From: Betaproteobacteria bacterium
GTDB lineage: Bacteria > Pseudomonadota > Gammaproteobacteria > Burkholderiales > Burkholderiaceae_C
Assembly: GCA_016716535.1 (NCBI GenBank)
Contig: JADJWD010000002.1
Span: forward strand, 930,001 to 994,000
Direction of reading: 5' to 3'
Length of the DNA: 64,000 nucleotides
Shown here: piece by piece, positions 18,105 to 26,663 of the stretch
Layout of the letters: the number at the start of each line of letters is the position of its first letter
Position numbering within the stretch: the stretch's first letter is position 1
Notes under the pieces: model-generated
The model's input: the letters and a program-made list of their open reading frames with translations, nothing else
What the model was told of the DNA's origin: nothing
Databases searched by the model: none
Translations under genes and position numbers: made by a program

Positions 18105-18146
18105 GCGATGAGAACGCGGCCGCGCCGCGCGTGACGAATCTGTGCC

Positions 18147-18542
18147 TCAGGCCCAGGCCGAGCCCGTGGCCGCGGCGCGCTCGTTGTAGCCGCGCGCGCT
18201 GTAGGTGCCGGCGGCCGGGGCGGGGGCGGGCAGCAGCACCTCGATGGCGCGGTCGACCGACGCGGTGGCGCGGGCCAGCGCCTCGCGGTGCGCGGCGACG
18301 CGGCCCACGGCATAGGCGAGCTGGCGGCGCAGCGCCGGGGTCAGCGCGCGGGGCTCGCGCAGCATCGGGCCGGCGGCTTCGAGCGCCGCGACCAGCTGGT
18401 CGGCGGCTGCCTGCAACGCCTGCGCGTCGCGCGCTTGCAGCGCGGTGCTCAGCACGCCGAGCTGCTCGTCGAGCAACTCGAGCGCCGGGCCGAGCGCAGC
18501 CCGTGCCGGCGCAGGAAGAGAAAGCGACGAACCGGTCATCAT
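18147..18542 (-). CDS. flgN: flagellar export chaperone FlgN family protein
   Basis: Probable cytoplasmic chaperone for the hook-filament junction proteins FlgK and FlgL. The 131-residue, helical, Ala/Leu-rich protein has a low-similarity FlgN pattern (ALELLDEQLGVLSTALQARDAQALQAAADQLVAAL) and directly follows flgM, as in the usual flgA-flgM-flgN order. The start is at one of two adjacent ATGs (18542 or 18539), 10-13 bases after the flgM stop, with GAGG upstream. Sequence similarity alone would be weak, but position supports the name. Confidence 0.8.
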   Translation of the reverse strand: MMTGSSLSLPAPARAALGPALELLDEQLGVLSTALQARDAQALQAAADQLVAALEAAGPMLREPRALTPALRRQLAYAVGRVAAHREALARATASVDRAIEVLLPAPAPAAGTYSARGYNERAAATGSAWA

Positions 18543-18552
18543 CGCCGAAGCC

Positions 18553-18852
18553 TCAGTTGACCTTGCGGCCAAGCAGTTCTTCGGCGTTGACGATCAGCTT
18601 GTCGGCGATCGCCTCGGCGTTGATCTTGTAGGTGCCATCGCGGATGGCGGTGGCGATGCGCTCGACCTTCGCGGCATCGAAGGTCGAGGGGTCGTCGGCG
18701 GACTTCACCAGCAGCGAGGCGGCCGACGACAGCGCGACCTGGGCACTGGGCTCGGCGGCCGGCTGCGCGCCTGCCGCGGTGGCGGCGGCCCCCTTCTTTT
18801 CCTGGGCGGGGGTGGCGGCAACGGGCTTGGACTCGAACGAACCGATCTTCAT
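18553..18852 (-). CDS. flgM: anti-sigma-28 factor FlgM
   Basis: Binds and inhibits FliA until the hook is complete, when it is exported. The 99-residue protein has a disordered Ala/Lys-rich N-terminal half (MKIGSFESKPVAATPAQEKK) and a C-terminal sigma-binding helix region (FDAAKVERIATAIRDGTYKINAEAIADKLIVNAEELL) typical of FlgM. A GGAG-type ribosome site precedes the ATG. A sigma-28-like site about 55 bases upstream would give the known feedback transcription. Confidence 0.95.
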   Translation of the reverse strand: MKIGSFESKPVAATPAQEKKGAAATAAGAQPAAEPSAQVALSSAASLLVKSADDPSTFDAAKVERIATAIRDGTYKINAEAIADKLIVNAEELLGRKVN

Positions 18853-18906
18853 GATGCTCTCCTGTCCGGGGGCGGCATGGAGCCGTCTTCCACTGACATG
18901 TACGCG

Positions 18907-18933
18907 CTATCGGCAGGGGCTGCCGCGGACTTG
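18907..18933 (-). promoter_or_regulatory. possible sigma-28 promoter for flgM-flgN
   Basis: On the minus strand CAAG, 15 bases, then GCCGATAG. The -10 element matches the FliA consensus at seven of eight positions; the -35 is weak (two of four). The 196-base interval 18853-19048 between flgM and flgA holds nothing else I recognise. Confidence 0.5.
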
Positions 18934-19048
18934 AGGGGGATCTTGGAACTATTTTCGCCGGACCCTGGTTCAGGGGGGACGGCCGGGGGTAACCGGCGGC
19001 GCGGGAAGCGGCAAATATGCCGGGCAGGGGTTCTGGCGGTCATGGCCG

Positions 19049-19792
19049 TCATGGCTGCACCTCCACCAGCGCCTCGCCGACCGGCTGGCCGGTGACGATG
19101 CGGCCGGCCTCGGTGCGCACGCGCACCGGCTGGCCTTCGATGCCGTGGCCGAGCGCCTGGCCTTCGGCCTGGATCGTGAAGCCGGCGCCGGCCGCGACGA
19201 TGCGCACGACCTGGCCGCTCGAGAACCAGCGCCGCGCCTGCAGATCGTTCTCTCGCAGCGCCTGGCCGGCGTGCACCGGCCGGGCGAGCGTGCGCCCGGC
19301 GATCGGCTGCGTCGCATCGACCGGCGGCGCCGGCGTCGCGGCCCAGTCGGCCTCGGCCAGCTCCCACTGTTCGGCGAGCACCAGCGCGCCGGCGGGCAGC
19401 GCGGCGCGGCTCGTCCAGGCCGGCGCCAGCACCTGCACGCGCACCGGGAGCGTCGTCCGCCAGGCGACCGCGCCTTCGGTGCAGCGCAGGCCGACACGCG
19501 TCGCGCCCCACACCGGCAGGCCGGCGACAAGATGCGGCTCGACGTGCGCGCAGGGCGCCAGGCGCAGCCGCGGGTCGAGGCGCCCGGGCGTCGCGACGAT
19601 GCGCGCGCCCGGCGGCGCGACGGCGGCGGCGGCTTCGCGCACGAGCGCGCGGGCGGCGGCGTGCAGCGTCGCGTCGGGCGTGTAGCCAGCGGCGGCCGCG
19701 GGCTGCGCCAGCGCCGGCGCTGCCAGGGCCGAGGCAGCGAACAGCGCGGCGGCGATCGCGCCCAGCGCGGCTGGGGCGACCAGCGCGCCCAT
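19049..19792 (-). CDS. flgA: flagellar P-ring assembly chaperone FlgA
   Basis: Periplasmic chaperone for P-ring (FlgI) assembly. I start it at the ATG at 19792, which gives a 247-residue protein with a signal peptide (MGALVAPAALGAIAAALFAASALAAPALAQ). It is followed by the FlgA/SAF region: LRLAPCAHVEPHL, WGATRVGLRC, VRVQVLAP, VLAEQWELAEADW and a C-terminal VRIVAAGAGFTIQAEGQALGHGIEGQPVRVRTEAGRIVTG. It is divergent from flgB; the 176-base gap between them must hold the class II promoters, which I could not pick out with confidence. Confidence 0.93.
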   Translation of the reverse strand: MGALVAPAALGAIAAALFAASALAAPALAQPAAAAGYTPDATLHAAARALVREAAAAVAPPGARIVATPGRLDPRLRLAPCAHVEPHLVAGLPVWGATRVGLRCTEGAVAWRTTLPVRVQVLAPAWTSRAALPAGALVLAEQWELAEADWAATPAPPVDATQPIAGRTLARPVHAGQALRENDLQARRWFSSGQVVRIVAAGAGFTIQAEGQALGHGIEGQPVRVRTEAGRIVTGQPVGEALVEVQP

Positions 19793-19968
19793 GGAGCGAT
19801 CGCGGCAACGGGACAAACGGCACTTCTTCACCCGCTGCAATCTACCCGCCGGCGCGGCCCGCACCGCACCGAAATGCCGCCGCAAAGGCGCGCTTATCGA
19901 AGCCATCGGCGAGCCCCCCGCCGGAAGAATGCGCCGCACCCCCGGCTCATCCGTCGCGAGGTGCGCGC

Positions 19969-20384
19969 ATGATTCCCAAGCTCACCGCCAGTCTCGATTT
20001 CCACGGCCAGGCGCTGTTGCTGCGCGCCGAGCGCCAGCGGCTGATCGCCGGCAACATCGCCAACGCCGACACGCCCGGCTTCAAGGCGCGCGATTTCGAT
20101 TTCGCGAGCGCCTTGCGTACGGCCAGCGCGCCGCCGGCGGCAACGACACCCGCGCACCCGGCGAAGGCATCGCACAAGGCGTCATGACGGCCGGCGGCCG
20201 GCCCGCACCGATCCTGCGTTATGCGCAGCCCGCGCAGACGCACCTGGACAGCAACACCGTCGACATGGACCGCGAGCGCGCCGCGTTCGCGCACAACGCC
20301 ACCCAGTACGAGGCGACGCTGCGCTTCATCAACGGCAGCGTGCGCACGACGCTCGACGCGATGAAGAGCCATCACCAGGGCTGA
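19969..20384 (+). CDS. flgB: flagellar rod protein FlgB, reading frame broken
   Basis: Proximal rod protein, but no single frame encodes it. The N-terminal half (MIPKLTASLDFHGQALLLRAERQ, NIANADTPGFKARDFDFASAL) runs in one frame from 19969 to a TGA at 20185-20187. The C-terminal half (NTVDMDRERAAFAHNATQYEATLRFINGSVRTTLDAM) runs in another frame to 20384. The second frame has an ATG at 20184 that overlaps the first stop as ATGA, so two polypeptides of 72 and 66 residues could be made. A sequencing error or a real frameshift in the variable linker (about 20110-20187) are the alternatives. Together the halves match full-length FlgB. Confidence 0.85.
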
Positions 20385-20424
20385 CGGCCCGCCCCATTCC
20401 ACGCGACACGACGGAGCCTGAACG

Positions 20425-20847
20425 ATGAGCCTCTCCCGCATCTTCGACGTCGCCGGCAGCGCGGTCAGCGCGCAGAGCCAGCGGCTGAACGTCGTCGCCT
20501 CGAACCTCGCCAACGCCGACACCGTGGCCGGCCCCGACGGCAGCCCGTACAAGGCACGCCAGGTCGTCTTCCAGACGCTGCTGATGGGCGCGCCCGGACC
20601 CCAGCGCGAGGCCAACGCCGGCGTGCGCGTGTCGACGATCACCGAGTCCGACGCCGCGGCGCGCCGCGTGCACGACCCCAAGCACCCTGGTGCCGACGCC
20701 GACGGCTACGTCACCTACAGCAACGTCAGCCCGGTCGAGGAGATGGTCAACATGATCTCCGCGTCGCGCTCGTACCAGAACAACGTGGAAGTGATGAACA
20801 CGGCGCGCAACCTGCTGCTGAAGACGCTGCAGATGGGCCAGTCGTGA
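20425..20847 (+). CDS. flgC: flagellar proximal rod protein FlgC
   Basis: Rod subunit of 140 residues, normal length. It has the N-terminal rod signature (FDVAGSAVSAQSQRLNVVASNLANADT), the FlgC insert GSPYKARQVVFQTL, the DPKHPGADADGYVTYSNVSPVEEMVNMISASRSYQNNVEVMNTARNLLLKTLQMGQ C-terminus, and no signal peptide (type III export). It follows flgB by 40 bases in the flgB-L run. Confidence 0.97.
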   Translation: MSLSRIFDVAGSAVSAQSQRLNVVASNLANADTVAGPDGSPYKARQVVFQTLLMGAPGPQREANAGVRVSTITESDAAARRVHDPKHPGADADGYVTYSNVSPVEEMVNMISASRSYQNNVEVMNTARNLLLKTLQMGQS

Positions 20848-20901
20848 GCGCGGCGCGCCTGCTGATCCTTCCGCGCCCTTGACTTGAACCGTTAGGCGAC
20901 C

Positions 20902-21552
20902 ATGGCCACCATCGACCCCTTCACCTCGCTGAACAGCGCCACGACCGCCAGCACGACGTCGACCACCAACGCCGCCAACAGCGCCGACCGCTTCCTGCGC
21001 CTGCTCGTCACGCAGATGCAGAACCAGGACCCGCTGAACCCGCTGGACAACGCGCAGGTCACGAGCCAGATGGCGCAGATCAACACCGTCTCGGGCGTCG
21101 AGAAGCTCAACGAGACGGTGGCGGGCCTCAACCGCCAGTTCATCCAGATGCAGGCGCTGCAAGGTGCTTCGCTCGTCGGCCGCGCCGTCACGCTGCAAGG
21201 CGACCGCCTGCACGTGAACGAAGGCACGGCCGCCGGCGGCTTCGAGCTTGCGGCGCCGGCCGACCGCGTGCGCGTCGAGGTGCTCAATGGCGCCGGGCGC
21301 GTCGTCGACACGCTCGACCTCGGCGCGCAGACGACCGGCCGGCACGGCTTCGAATGGCAGGCGCCGGCCGATACGACCGAAGGCTCCGAGTTCCGCTTCC
21401 GCGTCACGGCCACCTCGGGCACCGTGACCGTGCCGAGCACGGCGCTGATGCGCGACGAGGTCGATGCCGTCGCGCTCGTCGGCGACACGCTGCGCCTGGA
21501 GACACGCTGGTCGGGCACCGTCGACTACAGCGCCGTGCGCGCGATCAACTGA
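20902..21552 (+). CDS. flgD: flagellar hook capping protein FlgD
   Basis: Scaffold that caps the growing hook and is later shed. The 216-residue protein starts with a Thr/Ser/Asn-rich segment, then the FlgD signature ADRFLRLLVTQMQNQDPLNPLDNAQVTSQMAQINTVSGVEKLNETV (about residues 29-75). A C-terminal Ig/TUDOR-like beta domain (GFEWQAPADTTEGSEFRFRV) follows. Normal length; lies between flgC and flgE. Confidence 0.96.
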   Translation: MATIDPFTSLNSATTASTTSTTNAANSADRFLRLLVTQMQNQDPLNPLDNAQVTSQMAQINTVSGVEKLNETVAGLNRQFIQMQALQGASLVGRAVTLQGDRLHVNEGTAAGGFELAAPADRVRVEVLNGAGRVVDTLDLGAQTTGRHGFEWQAPADTTEGSEFRFRVTATSGTVTVPSTALMRDEVDAVALVGDTLRLETRWSGTVDYSAVRAIN

Positions 21553-21607
21553 GTTTCCTCCGTTCCACCACCGAGCCCGCAACCCGCGCAGGGCATCAAG
21601 GACATTC

Positions 21608-22870
21608 ATGAGCTTCCAGCAAGGCCTCTCCGGACTGAACGCGACGAGCAAGAACCTGAGCGTCATCGGCAACAACATCGCCAACGCCAACACCTTCGGC
21701 GCCAAGGTCTCGCGGGCCGAGTTCAGCGACATGTACGCGATGGCGCTCAACGGTGCCGGCAGCACCGGCATCGGCATCGGCACGAACCTCGCCACCGTCT
21801 CGCAGCAGTTCACGCAGGGCAACATCCGCACGACCGAGAACCCGATGGACCTGGCGATCAACGGCGCCGGGTTCTTCCAGCTCACCGACGGCGTGAGCCC
21901 GATCACCTACTCGCGCAACGGCCAGTTCAAGCTCGACCGCGACGGCTACGTCGTCAACAACTCGGGCCTGCGCCTGATGGGCTACGCGGCCAACGCGCTG
22001 GGCACCATCCAGCCCGGCCAGGCGGTGCCGCTGCAGCTGCCCACCGCCGGCGTCGCGCCGCAGGCGACCAGCGAGATCGAGCTCGAGGCCAACCTCGACG
22101 CGCGCCAGGGCGTCACGCGCCCGGCCGCGGCGCCGTTCATCGACTTCGACGACGCCGACACCTACAACAGCGCCACGTCGCTGGCCGTGTACGACACGCT
22201 CGGCAACCCGGTCTCGCTGACCTACTTCTTCCAGAAGACGGCCGACGGCGCGTGGGACGTCTACGCCACCGCCAACGGCACGAGCGTGGCGGGCACGAAC
22301 GCCGCGCCGACGCCGATCACCAGCATCACCTTCGCCGCCGACGGCAGCGCGCCGACGGCGCCCACCGGCCCGATCGCCTTCGACGTGCCGAGCACGACCA
22401 ACGCCGCCGGCGCCGTGACGCAGCCGATCACCGGCCTGATGTTCGACCTGACCTCGTCGACGCAGTTCGGCTCGCCGTTCGGCGTCACCGACCTGACGCA
22501 GAACGGCTTCGCCGCCGGCCAGCTGACGGCGATCGCGGTGGAGAACAACGGCATCGTGATGGCCCGCTACTCGAACGGCCAGTCGCGTCCGGCCGGCCAG
22601 GTGGAGCTGGCCAACTTCCGCAATCCGCAGGGCCTGCAGCCGATCGGCGACAACGGCTGGATGAGCACCTTCGCTTCGGGCGACCCGGTGGGCGGCGTGC
22701 CCGGCGACGGCAACATCGGCGTGCTGCAAGCCGGCGCGCTGGAGGAGTCGAACGTCGACCTCACCTCCGAACTCGTGACGATGATCACCGCGCAGCGCAT
22801 CTACCAGGCGAACGCGCAGACCATCAAGACCGAGGACCAGGTGCTGCAGACGCTGGTCAACCTGCGCTGA
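21608..22870 (+). CDS. flgE: flagellar hook protein FlgE
   Basis: Main subunit of the hook. The 420-residue protein has the rod/hook N-terminus (FQQGLSGLNATSKNLSVIGNNIANANTFGAKVSRAEFSDMYA), a central beta-rich hook domain including MDLAINGAGFFQL, and the C-terminal helix (LEESNVDLTSELVTMITAQRIYQANAQTIKTEDQVLQTLVNLR). I chose the ATG at 21608, which begins the conserved N-terminus; longer in-frame starts extend into flgD. Confidence 0.97.
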   Translation: MSFQQGLSGLNATSKNLSVIGNNIANANTFGAKVSRAEFSDMYAMALNGAGSTGIGIGTNLATVSQQFTQGNIRTTENPMDLAINGAGFFQLTDGVSPITYSRNGQFKLDRDGYVVNNSGLRLMGYAANALGTIQPGQAVPLQLPTAGVAPQATSEIELEANLDARQGVTRPAAAPFIDFDDADTYNSATSLAVYDTLGNPVSLTYFFQKTADGAWDVYATANGTSVAGTNAAPTPITSITFAADGSAPTAPTGPIAFDVPSTTNAAGAVTQPITGLMFDLTSSTQFGSPFGVTDLTQNGFAAGQLTAIAVENNGIVMARYSNGQSRPAGQVELANFRNPQGLQPIGDNGWMSTFASGDPVGGVPGDGNIGVLQAGALEESNVDLTSELVTMITAQRIYQANAQTIKTEDQVLQTLVNLR

Positions 22871-22908
22871 ACACGCAAGCGTCGACAGTGCGCGGGGAGG
22901 GTACCTGA

Positions 22909-23637
22909 ATGGACCGACTCATCTACCTCGCGATGGCCGGCGCCAAGGCGACGATGCAGCGCCAGGACGTGCTGGCCAACAACCTGGCCAACGCGTCGAC
23001 GAACGGCTTTCGCGCCGAGCTGCAGGCCTTCCGCGCCGTGCCGGTGCTGGGCAGCGGCGCGAGCACGCGCGTCTACGCGCTCGAGTCGACGGTCGGCTAC
23101 GACGACCGCGCCGGGCCGCTGCAGACGACCGGCCGCGCGCTCGACGTGGCGCCGCAGGGCCGCGCGTGGCTGGCCGTGCAGGCGCTCGACGGCACCGAGG
23201 CGTACACGCGCGCCGGCTCGTTGCAGGTCAACGCCGAAGGCCAGCTCGTCACGCCCGGCGGCCTGCCGGTGCTGGGCGATGGCGGCCCGATCGCCGTGCC
23301 GGCCAACGCGACGCTCGAAGTGGCCAGCGACGGCACGATCAGCGCCACCACGAACGGCGGCCGGCCGACGCCAGTGGGCCGGCTGAAGCTCGTCACGCCC
23401 GAGGCGCCGCTGGCGCGCGGCGAAGACGGCCTCTTCCGCGCCGGCGGTGATGGCGGCGACCTGCCGGCCGACGCCACGGCGCGGCTGCAAAGCGGCGCCC
23501 TCGAAGGCAGCAATGTCAGCGCCGTCGAGACGATGGTCGCAATGATCGCCGCGGCCCGCCAGTTCGAGCAGCAGATGAAGGTGCTGCAAGGCGCCGAGCA
23601 GCGCGAGCAGGGCGCGGCGAAGCTGCTGGGCGCCTAA
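22909..23637 (+). CDS. flgF: flagellar proximal rod protein FlgF
   Basis: Rod subunit of 242 residues. The N-terminus (MDRLIYLAMAGAKATMQRQDVLANNLANASTNGFRAEL), central LDVAPQGRAWLAVQALDG and C-terminus (LEGSNVSAVETMVAMIAAARQFEQQMKVLQ) are diagnostic of FlgF rather than FlgG. It starts 38 bases after flgE with GGGAGG just upstream. A 236-base gap with a REP-like repeat separates it from flgG. Confidence 0.96.
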   Translation: MDRLIYLAMAGAKATMQRQDVLANNLANASTNGFRAELQAFRAVPVLGSGASTRVYALESTVGYDDRAGPLQTTGRALDVAPQGRAWLAVQALDGTEAYTRAGSLQVNAEGQLVTPGGLPVLGDGGPIAVPANATLEVASDGTISATTNGGRPTPVGRLKLVTPEAPLARGEDGLFRAGGDGGDLPADATARLQSGALEGSNVSAVETMVAMIAAARQFEQQMKVLQGAEQREQGAAKLLGA

Positions 23638-23642
23638 CGACA

Positions 23643-23743
23643 ACCGTTCGCCCTGAGCAGGCGACCGAGCTTGCGAGGGCGCCGTGTCGAAGGGTCCTTC
23701 GACAAGCTCAGGACAGGGCTTCGACAGGCTCAGCCCGAACGGA
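23643..23743. repeat. REP-like inverted repeat between flgF and flgG
   Basis: Arms CCGTTCGCCCTGAG (23644-23657) and CTCAGCCCGAACGG (23729-23742) are near-perfect inverted copies. The right side holds two tandem variants of TTCGACARGCTCAG. The same core recurs near 43177. It interrupts the otherwise compact flgB-L operon. The rest of 23638-23873 shows nothing else I recognise. Confidence 0.8.
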
Positions 23744-23873
23744 TTCGAGGGCCAGCGACGGCGCAATACAGCGCCCGAATCGACCGCTATTCGAGCCCTC
23801 ACGCGGCAGGCCCGCGGGCGATGATGGCCGCATCACCGCTGTCATTACGCCTTAAGGCGCAAGAGGCTCATCG

Positions 23874-24656
23874 ATGCTCCGCTCCCTGTGGATCGCCAAG
23901 ACCGGCATGGAAGGCCAGCAGACCAAGCTGGACTCCGTGGCGCACAACCTGGCCAACGTCGGCACCAACGGCTTCAAGCGCGGCGGCATCGTCTTCGAAG
24001 ACCTGATGTACCAGAACCTGCGCCCGGCGGGTTCGTCGACCAGCGAACAAAGCCAGCTGCCGACCGGCCTGCAAGTGGGTCTCGGCGTGCGCGCCGCGGC
24101 GAGCACGCGCAACTTCAGCCAGGGCGCGCTCACCGGCACCGGCAACAACCTCGACCTCGCGATCAAGGGCTCGGGCTTCTTCCAGGTGCAGCTGCCCGAC
24201 GGCACCACCGGCTACACGCGCGACGGCGCCTTCCAGGTCGATGCGAGCGGCCAGATCGTCACCAACGCCGGCTACACGCTGCAGCCGGGCCTGACGGTAC
24301 CGGCCAACGCCACCGCGATCAACATCGCGGCCGACGGCACCGTCTCGGCAACGATCCAGGGCCAGGTGCAGCCGCAGGCGATCGGCCAGATCCAGCTGGC
24401 CAACTTCGTCAATCCGGCCGGCCTCGAGCCGCGCGGCGGCAACGTCTTCGCCGAGACGGCCGCCTCGGGCACGCCGAACACGGCTGCGGCCAACAGCAAC
24501 GGCCTGGGCGCCGTGCAGCAGGGCTTTCTCGAAGGCAGCAACGTCAACGTCGTAGAGGAACTCGTGACGATGATCGCCACGCAGCGCGCCTATGAGCTGA
24601 ACTCCAAGGCCATCCAGACGAGCGACCAGATGCTGCAGCGTCTGAGCCAGGTCTGA
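23874..24656 (+). CDS. flgG: flagellar distal rod protein FlgG
   Basis: Distal rod subunit, 260 residues as usual. It has the N-terminus MLRSLWIAKTGMEGQQTKLDSVAHNLANVGTNGFKRGGIVFEDLMYQN, the GTGNNLDLAIKGSGFFQVQLPDGTTGYTRDGAFQVDASGQIVT segment and the C-terminus NVVEELVTMIATQRAYELNSKAIQTSDQMLQRLSQV. It begins after a repeat-containing gap and is nearly contiguous with flgH. Confidence 0.97.
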   Translation: MLRSLWIAKTGMEGQQTKLDSVAHNLANVGTNGFKRGGIVFEDLMYQNLRPAGSSTSEQSQLPTGLQVGLGVRAAASTRNFSQGALTGTGNNLDLAIKGSGFFQVQLPDGTTGYTRDGAFQVDASGQIVTNAGYTLQPGLTVPANATAINIAADGTVSATIQGQVQPQAIGQIQLANFVNPAGLEPRGGNVFAETAASGTPNTAAANSNGLGAVQQGFLEGSNVNVVEELVTMIATQRAYELNSKAIQTSDQMLQRLSQV

Positions 24657-24669
24657 CGTGGGTGCCGCG

Positions 24670-25359
24670 ATGAAGCGCTTCGCCGCCACGATCCTCACCG
24701 CCTGCCTCGGCGCGGTGGCACTGCTGCTGCAAGGCGGCTGCGCGATGTTCGCCCCCACCGTCGAGGTGGCCGAGACGACGCCGCCGCCGCTGCCCGAGGC
24801 GCCGCCGTCCGCTGCCGCCGCCGGCGGCGCGATCTTCAAGGCGACGAACTACCGGCCGCTCTTCGAAGACCACCGCGCGCGGCTGGTCGGCGACACGCTC
24901 GTCGTGCAGATCATCGAGAAGGTCACCGCGGTGCAAAAGAGCACCAGCAGCATCGACAAGAGCGGCAGCGTCAGCGCCGGCATCACCGCGCTGCCGGGCA
25001 TCGCGCCGAACTCCTTCGCGCGCGCCGGCGCCGCCGGCAACTCGACCAACACCTTCGCCGGCAAGGGCGCGGTGGAAAACAGCAACGACTTCAGCGGCAC
25101 CATCACCGTCGTCGTGCGCGGCGTGCTGCCCAACGGCCACCTGCTGATCGCCGGCGAGAAGCAGATCGGCGTCAACCAGAACGTCGACGTGCTGCGCTTC
25201 TCGGGCCAGGTCGACCCGCGCGCCATCCAGCCGGGCAACCTCGTGCAAAGCGCGCAGATCGCCAACGTGCGCCTCGAGCAGCGCGGCCGCGGCGCGCAGG
25301 CCGAGGCGCAGGCGATGGGCTGGCTCGGCCGCGTGTTCCTCTCGCTGCTGCCGTTCTGA
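24670..25359 (+). CDS. flgH: flagellar L-ring lipoprotein FlgH
   Basis: Outer-membrane L-ring subunit. From the ATG at 24670 it is 229 residues with an N-terminal signal sequence (MKRFAATILTACLGAVALLLQGGC). The cysteine is the likely lipidation site, though Gln at -3 makes the lipobox atypical. The mature part has the FlgH features YRPLFEDHRARLVGDTLVVQIIEKVTAVQKS, NDFSGTITVVVRGVLPNGHLLIAGEKQIGVN and a C-terminal GWLGRVFLSLLPF. An in-frame GTG at 24658 is an alternative start. Confidence 0.95.
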   Translation: MKRFAATILTACLGAVALLLQGGCAMFAPTVEVAETTPPPLPEAPPSAAAAGGAIFKATNYRPLFEDHRARLVGDTLVVQIIEKVTAVQKSTSSIDKSGSVSAGITALPGIAPNSFARAGAAGNSTNTFAGKGAVENSNDFSGTITVVVRGVLPNGHLLIAGEKQIGVNQNVDVLRFSGQVDPRAIQPGNLVQSAQIANVRLEQRGRGAQAEAQAMGWLGRVFLSLLPF

Positions 25360-25372
25360 GGGGCACCTGACG

Positions 25373-26662
25373 ATGGCCAGCACGACGAGCCAGCTCGATT
25401 TCGGCGACAGCGGCTTCGACGCCGAAGACGACGCCACTGCCGCCAACGACCTGCGCGAGGCCTGGCACGGCATCGCCGAGCGCTGGCTGCGCTGGCTGGT
25501 GTGGATCGCCTTCGCCGCCGCGACGGCGGCGCTGTGGTGGCCGGTACCGGCGTTCGCGCAAGGCGCGGCACGCGCCGCCACCGTGGCCACCGCCGCGGCG
25601 CCATCGCCGCTGGCCACGGGCCACATGCGCCGCATCAAGGAAGTGGCCGGCGTGCAGGGTGTGCGCAGCAACCAGCTCGTCGGCTACGGCCTCGTCGTCG
25701 GCCTCGACGGCACCGGCGACCAGACGACGCAGACCCCGTTCACGACGCAGAGCCTGCAGGCGATGCTGCAGCAGCTGGGCATCACCGTGCCGGCGGGCAC
25801 GAGCATGCAACTGCGCAACGTCGCCGCGGTGCTGGTGACGGCGCAACTGCCGCCGTTCGCGCAGCCCGGGCAGACGATCGACGTGTCCGTCTCGTCGGTC
25901 GGCAACGCGAAAAGCCTGCGCGGCGGCACGCTGATCGCCACGCCGCTGAAGGGCGCCGACGGCCAGGTCTACGCGCTGGCGCAGGGCAACCTCATCGTCG
26001 GTGGCGCCGGCGCGGCGGCCGGCGGCAGCAAGGTGCAGATCAACCACCTCTCGGCCGGGCGGGTGCCCGAAGGCGCCACCGTCGAGCGCACCGTGCCGAC
26101 GCCGCTGATGAACGGCGAGACGGTGCAGCTGGGCCTGAACGCGAGCGACTTCGCGACCGCGCGCGCGGTGGCCGAGGCGATCAACGCCGCCAAGGGCCCC
26201 GGTACCGCCAGCGCGCTGGACGGCCGCACCGTGCGCGTGAAGGCGCCGGGCGGCGACGAGCGCGTCGGCTTCCTCGCCGACATCGAGAACCTGCCGATCT
26301 CGCTGGCCAAGCCCGCGGCGCGCATCGTGCTGAACGCGCGCACCGGCTCGATCGTGATGAACGAAGCGGTCACGCTCGCCGCCTGTGCGGTGGCGCACGG
26401 CAACCTGTCGGTGACGATCACCAACACGCCGGTCGTCAGCCAGCCGGGGCCGCTGTCGGGCGGGCAGACCGTCTCGCGCGACCGCACCGACATCTCGGTG
26501 ACGCAGCACCCCGGCTCGCTGATCCAGATGGCCGCCGGCGCCAAGCTCACCGATGTGGTAAAGGCGCTGTCGGCGCTCGGCGCGACGCCGCTGGACCTTC
26601 TGGCGATCCTGCAGGCGATGAAGACCGCCGGCGCGCTGAACGCCGAAATCGAAGTGATCTGA
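25373..26662 (+). CDS. flgI: flagellar P-ring protein FlgI
   Basis: Periplasmic P-ring subunit. The mature region is clear: RIKEVAGVQGVRSNQLVGYGLVVGLDGTGDQT, LRNVAAVLVTAQLPPFAQPGQTIDVSVSSVGNAKSLRGG and the C-terminus LDLLAILQAMKTAGALNAEIEVI. From the ATG at 25373 the protein is 429 residues, with about 38 acidic/polar residues before the hydrophobic signal segment (LRWLVWIAFAAATAALWWPVPAFAQG). That is unusually long; a GTG at 25499 would give a short signal peptide. I kept 25373 because GAGG lies upstream. Confidence 0.94.
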   Translation: MASTTSQLDFGDSGFDAEDDATAANDLREAWHGIAERWLRWLVWIAFAAATAALWWPVPAFAQGAARAATVATAAAPSPLATGHMRRIKEVAGVQGVRSNQLVGYGLVVGLDGTGDQTTQTPFTTQSLQAMLQQLGITVPAGTSMQLRNVAAVLVTAQLPPFAQPGQTIDVSVSSVGNAKSLRGGTLIATPLKGADGQVYALAQGNLIVGGAGAAAGGSKVQINHLSAGRVPEGATVERTVPTPLMNGETVQLGLNASDFATARAVAEAINAAKGPGTASALDGRTVRVKAPGGDERVGFLADIENLPISLAKPAARIVLNARTGSIVMNEAVTLAACAVAHGNLSVTITNTPVVSQPGPLSGGQTVSRDRTDISVTQHPGSLIQMAAGAKLTDVVKALSALGATPLDLLAILQAMKTAGALNAEIEVI

Positions 26663-26663
26663 A

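Noticed and set aside
20101..20187. Programmed ribosomal frameshift in flgB
   Set aside because: No slippery heptamer or downstream pseudoknot is visible; coupled ATGA restart or an indel explains the data better.
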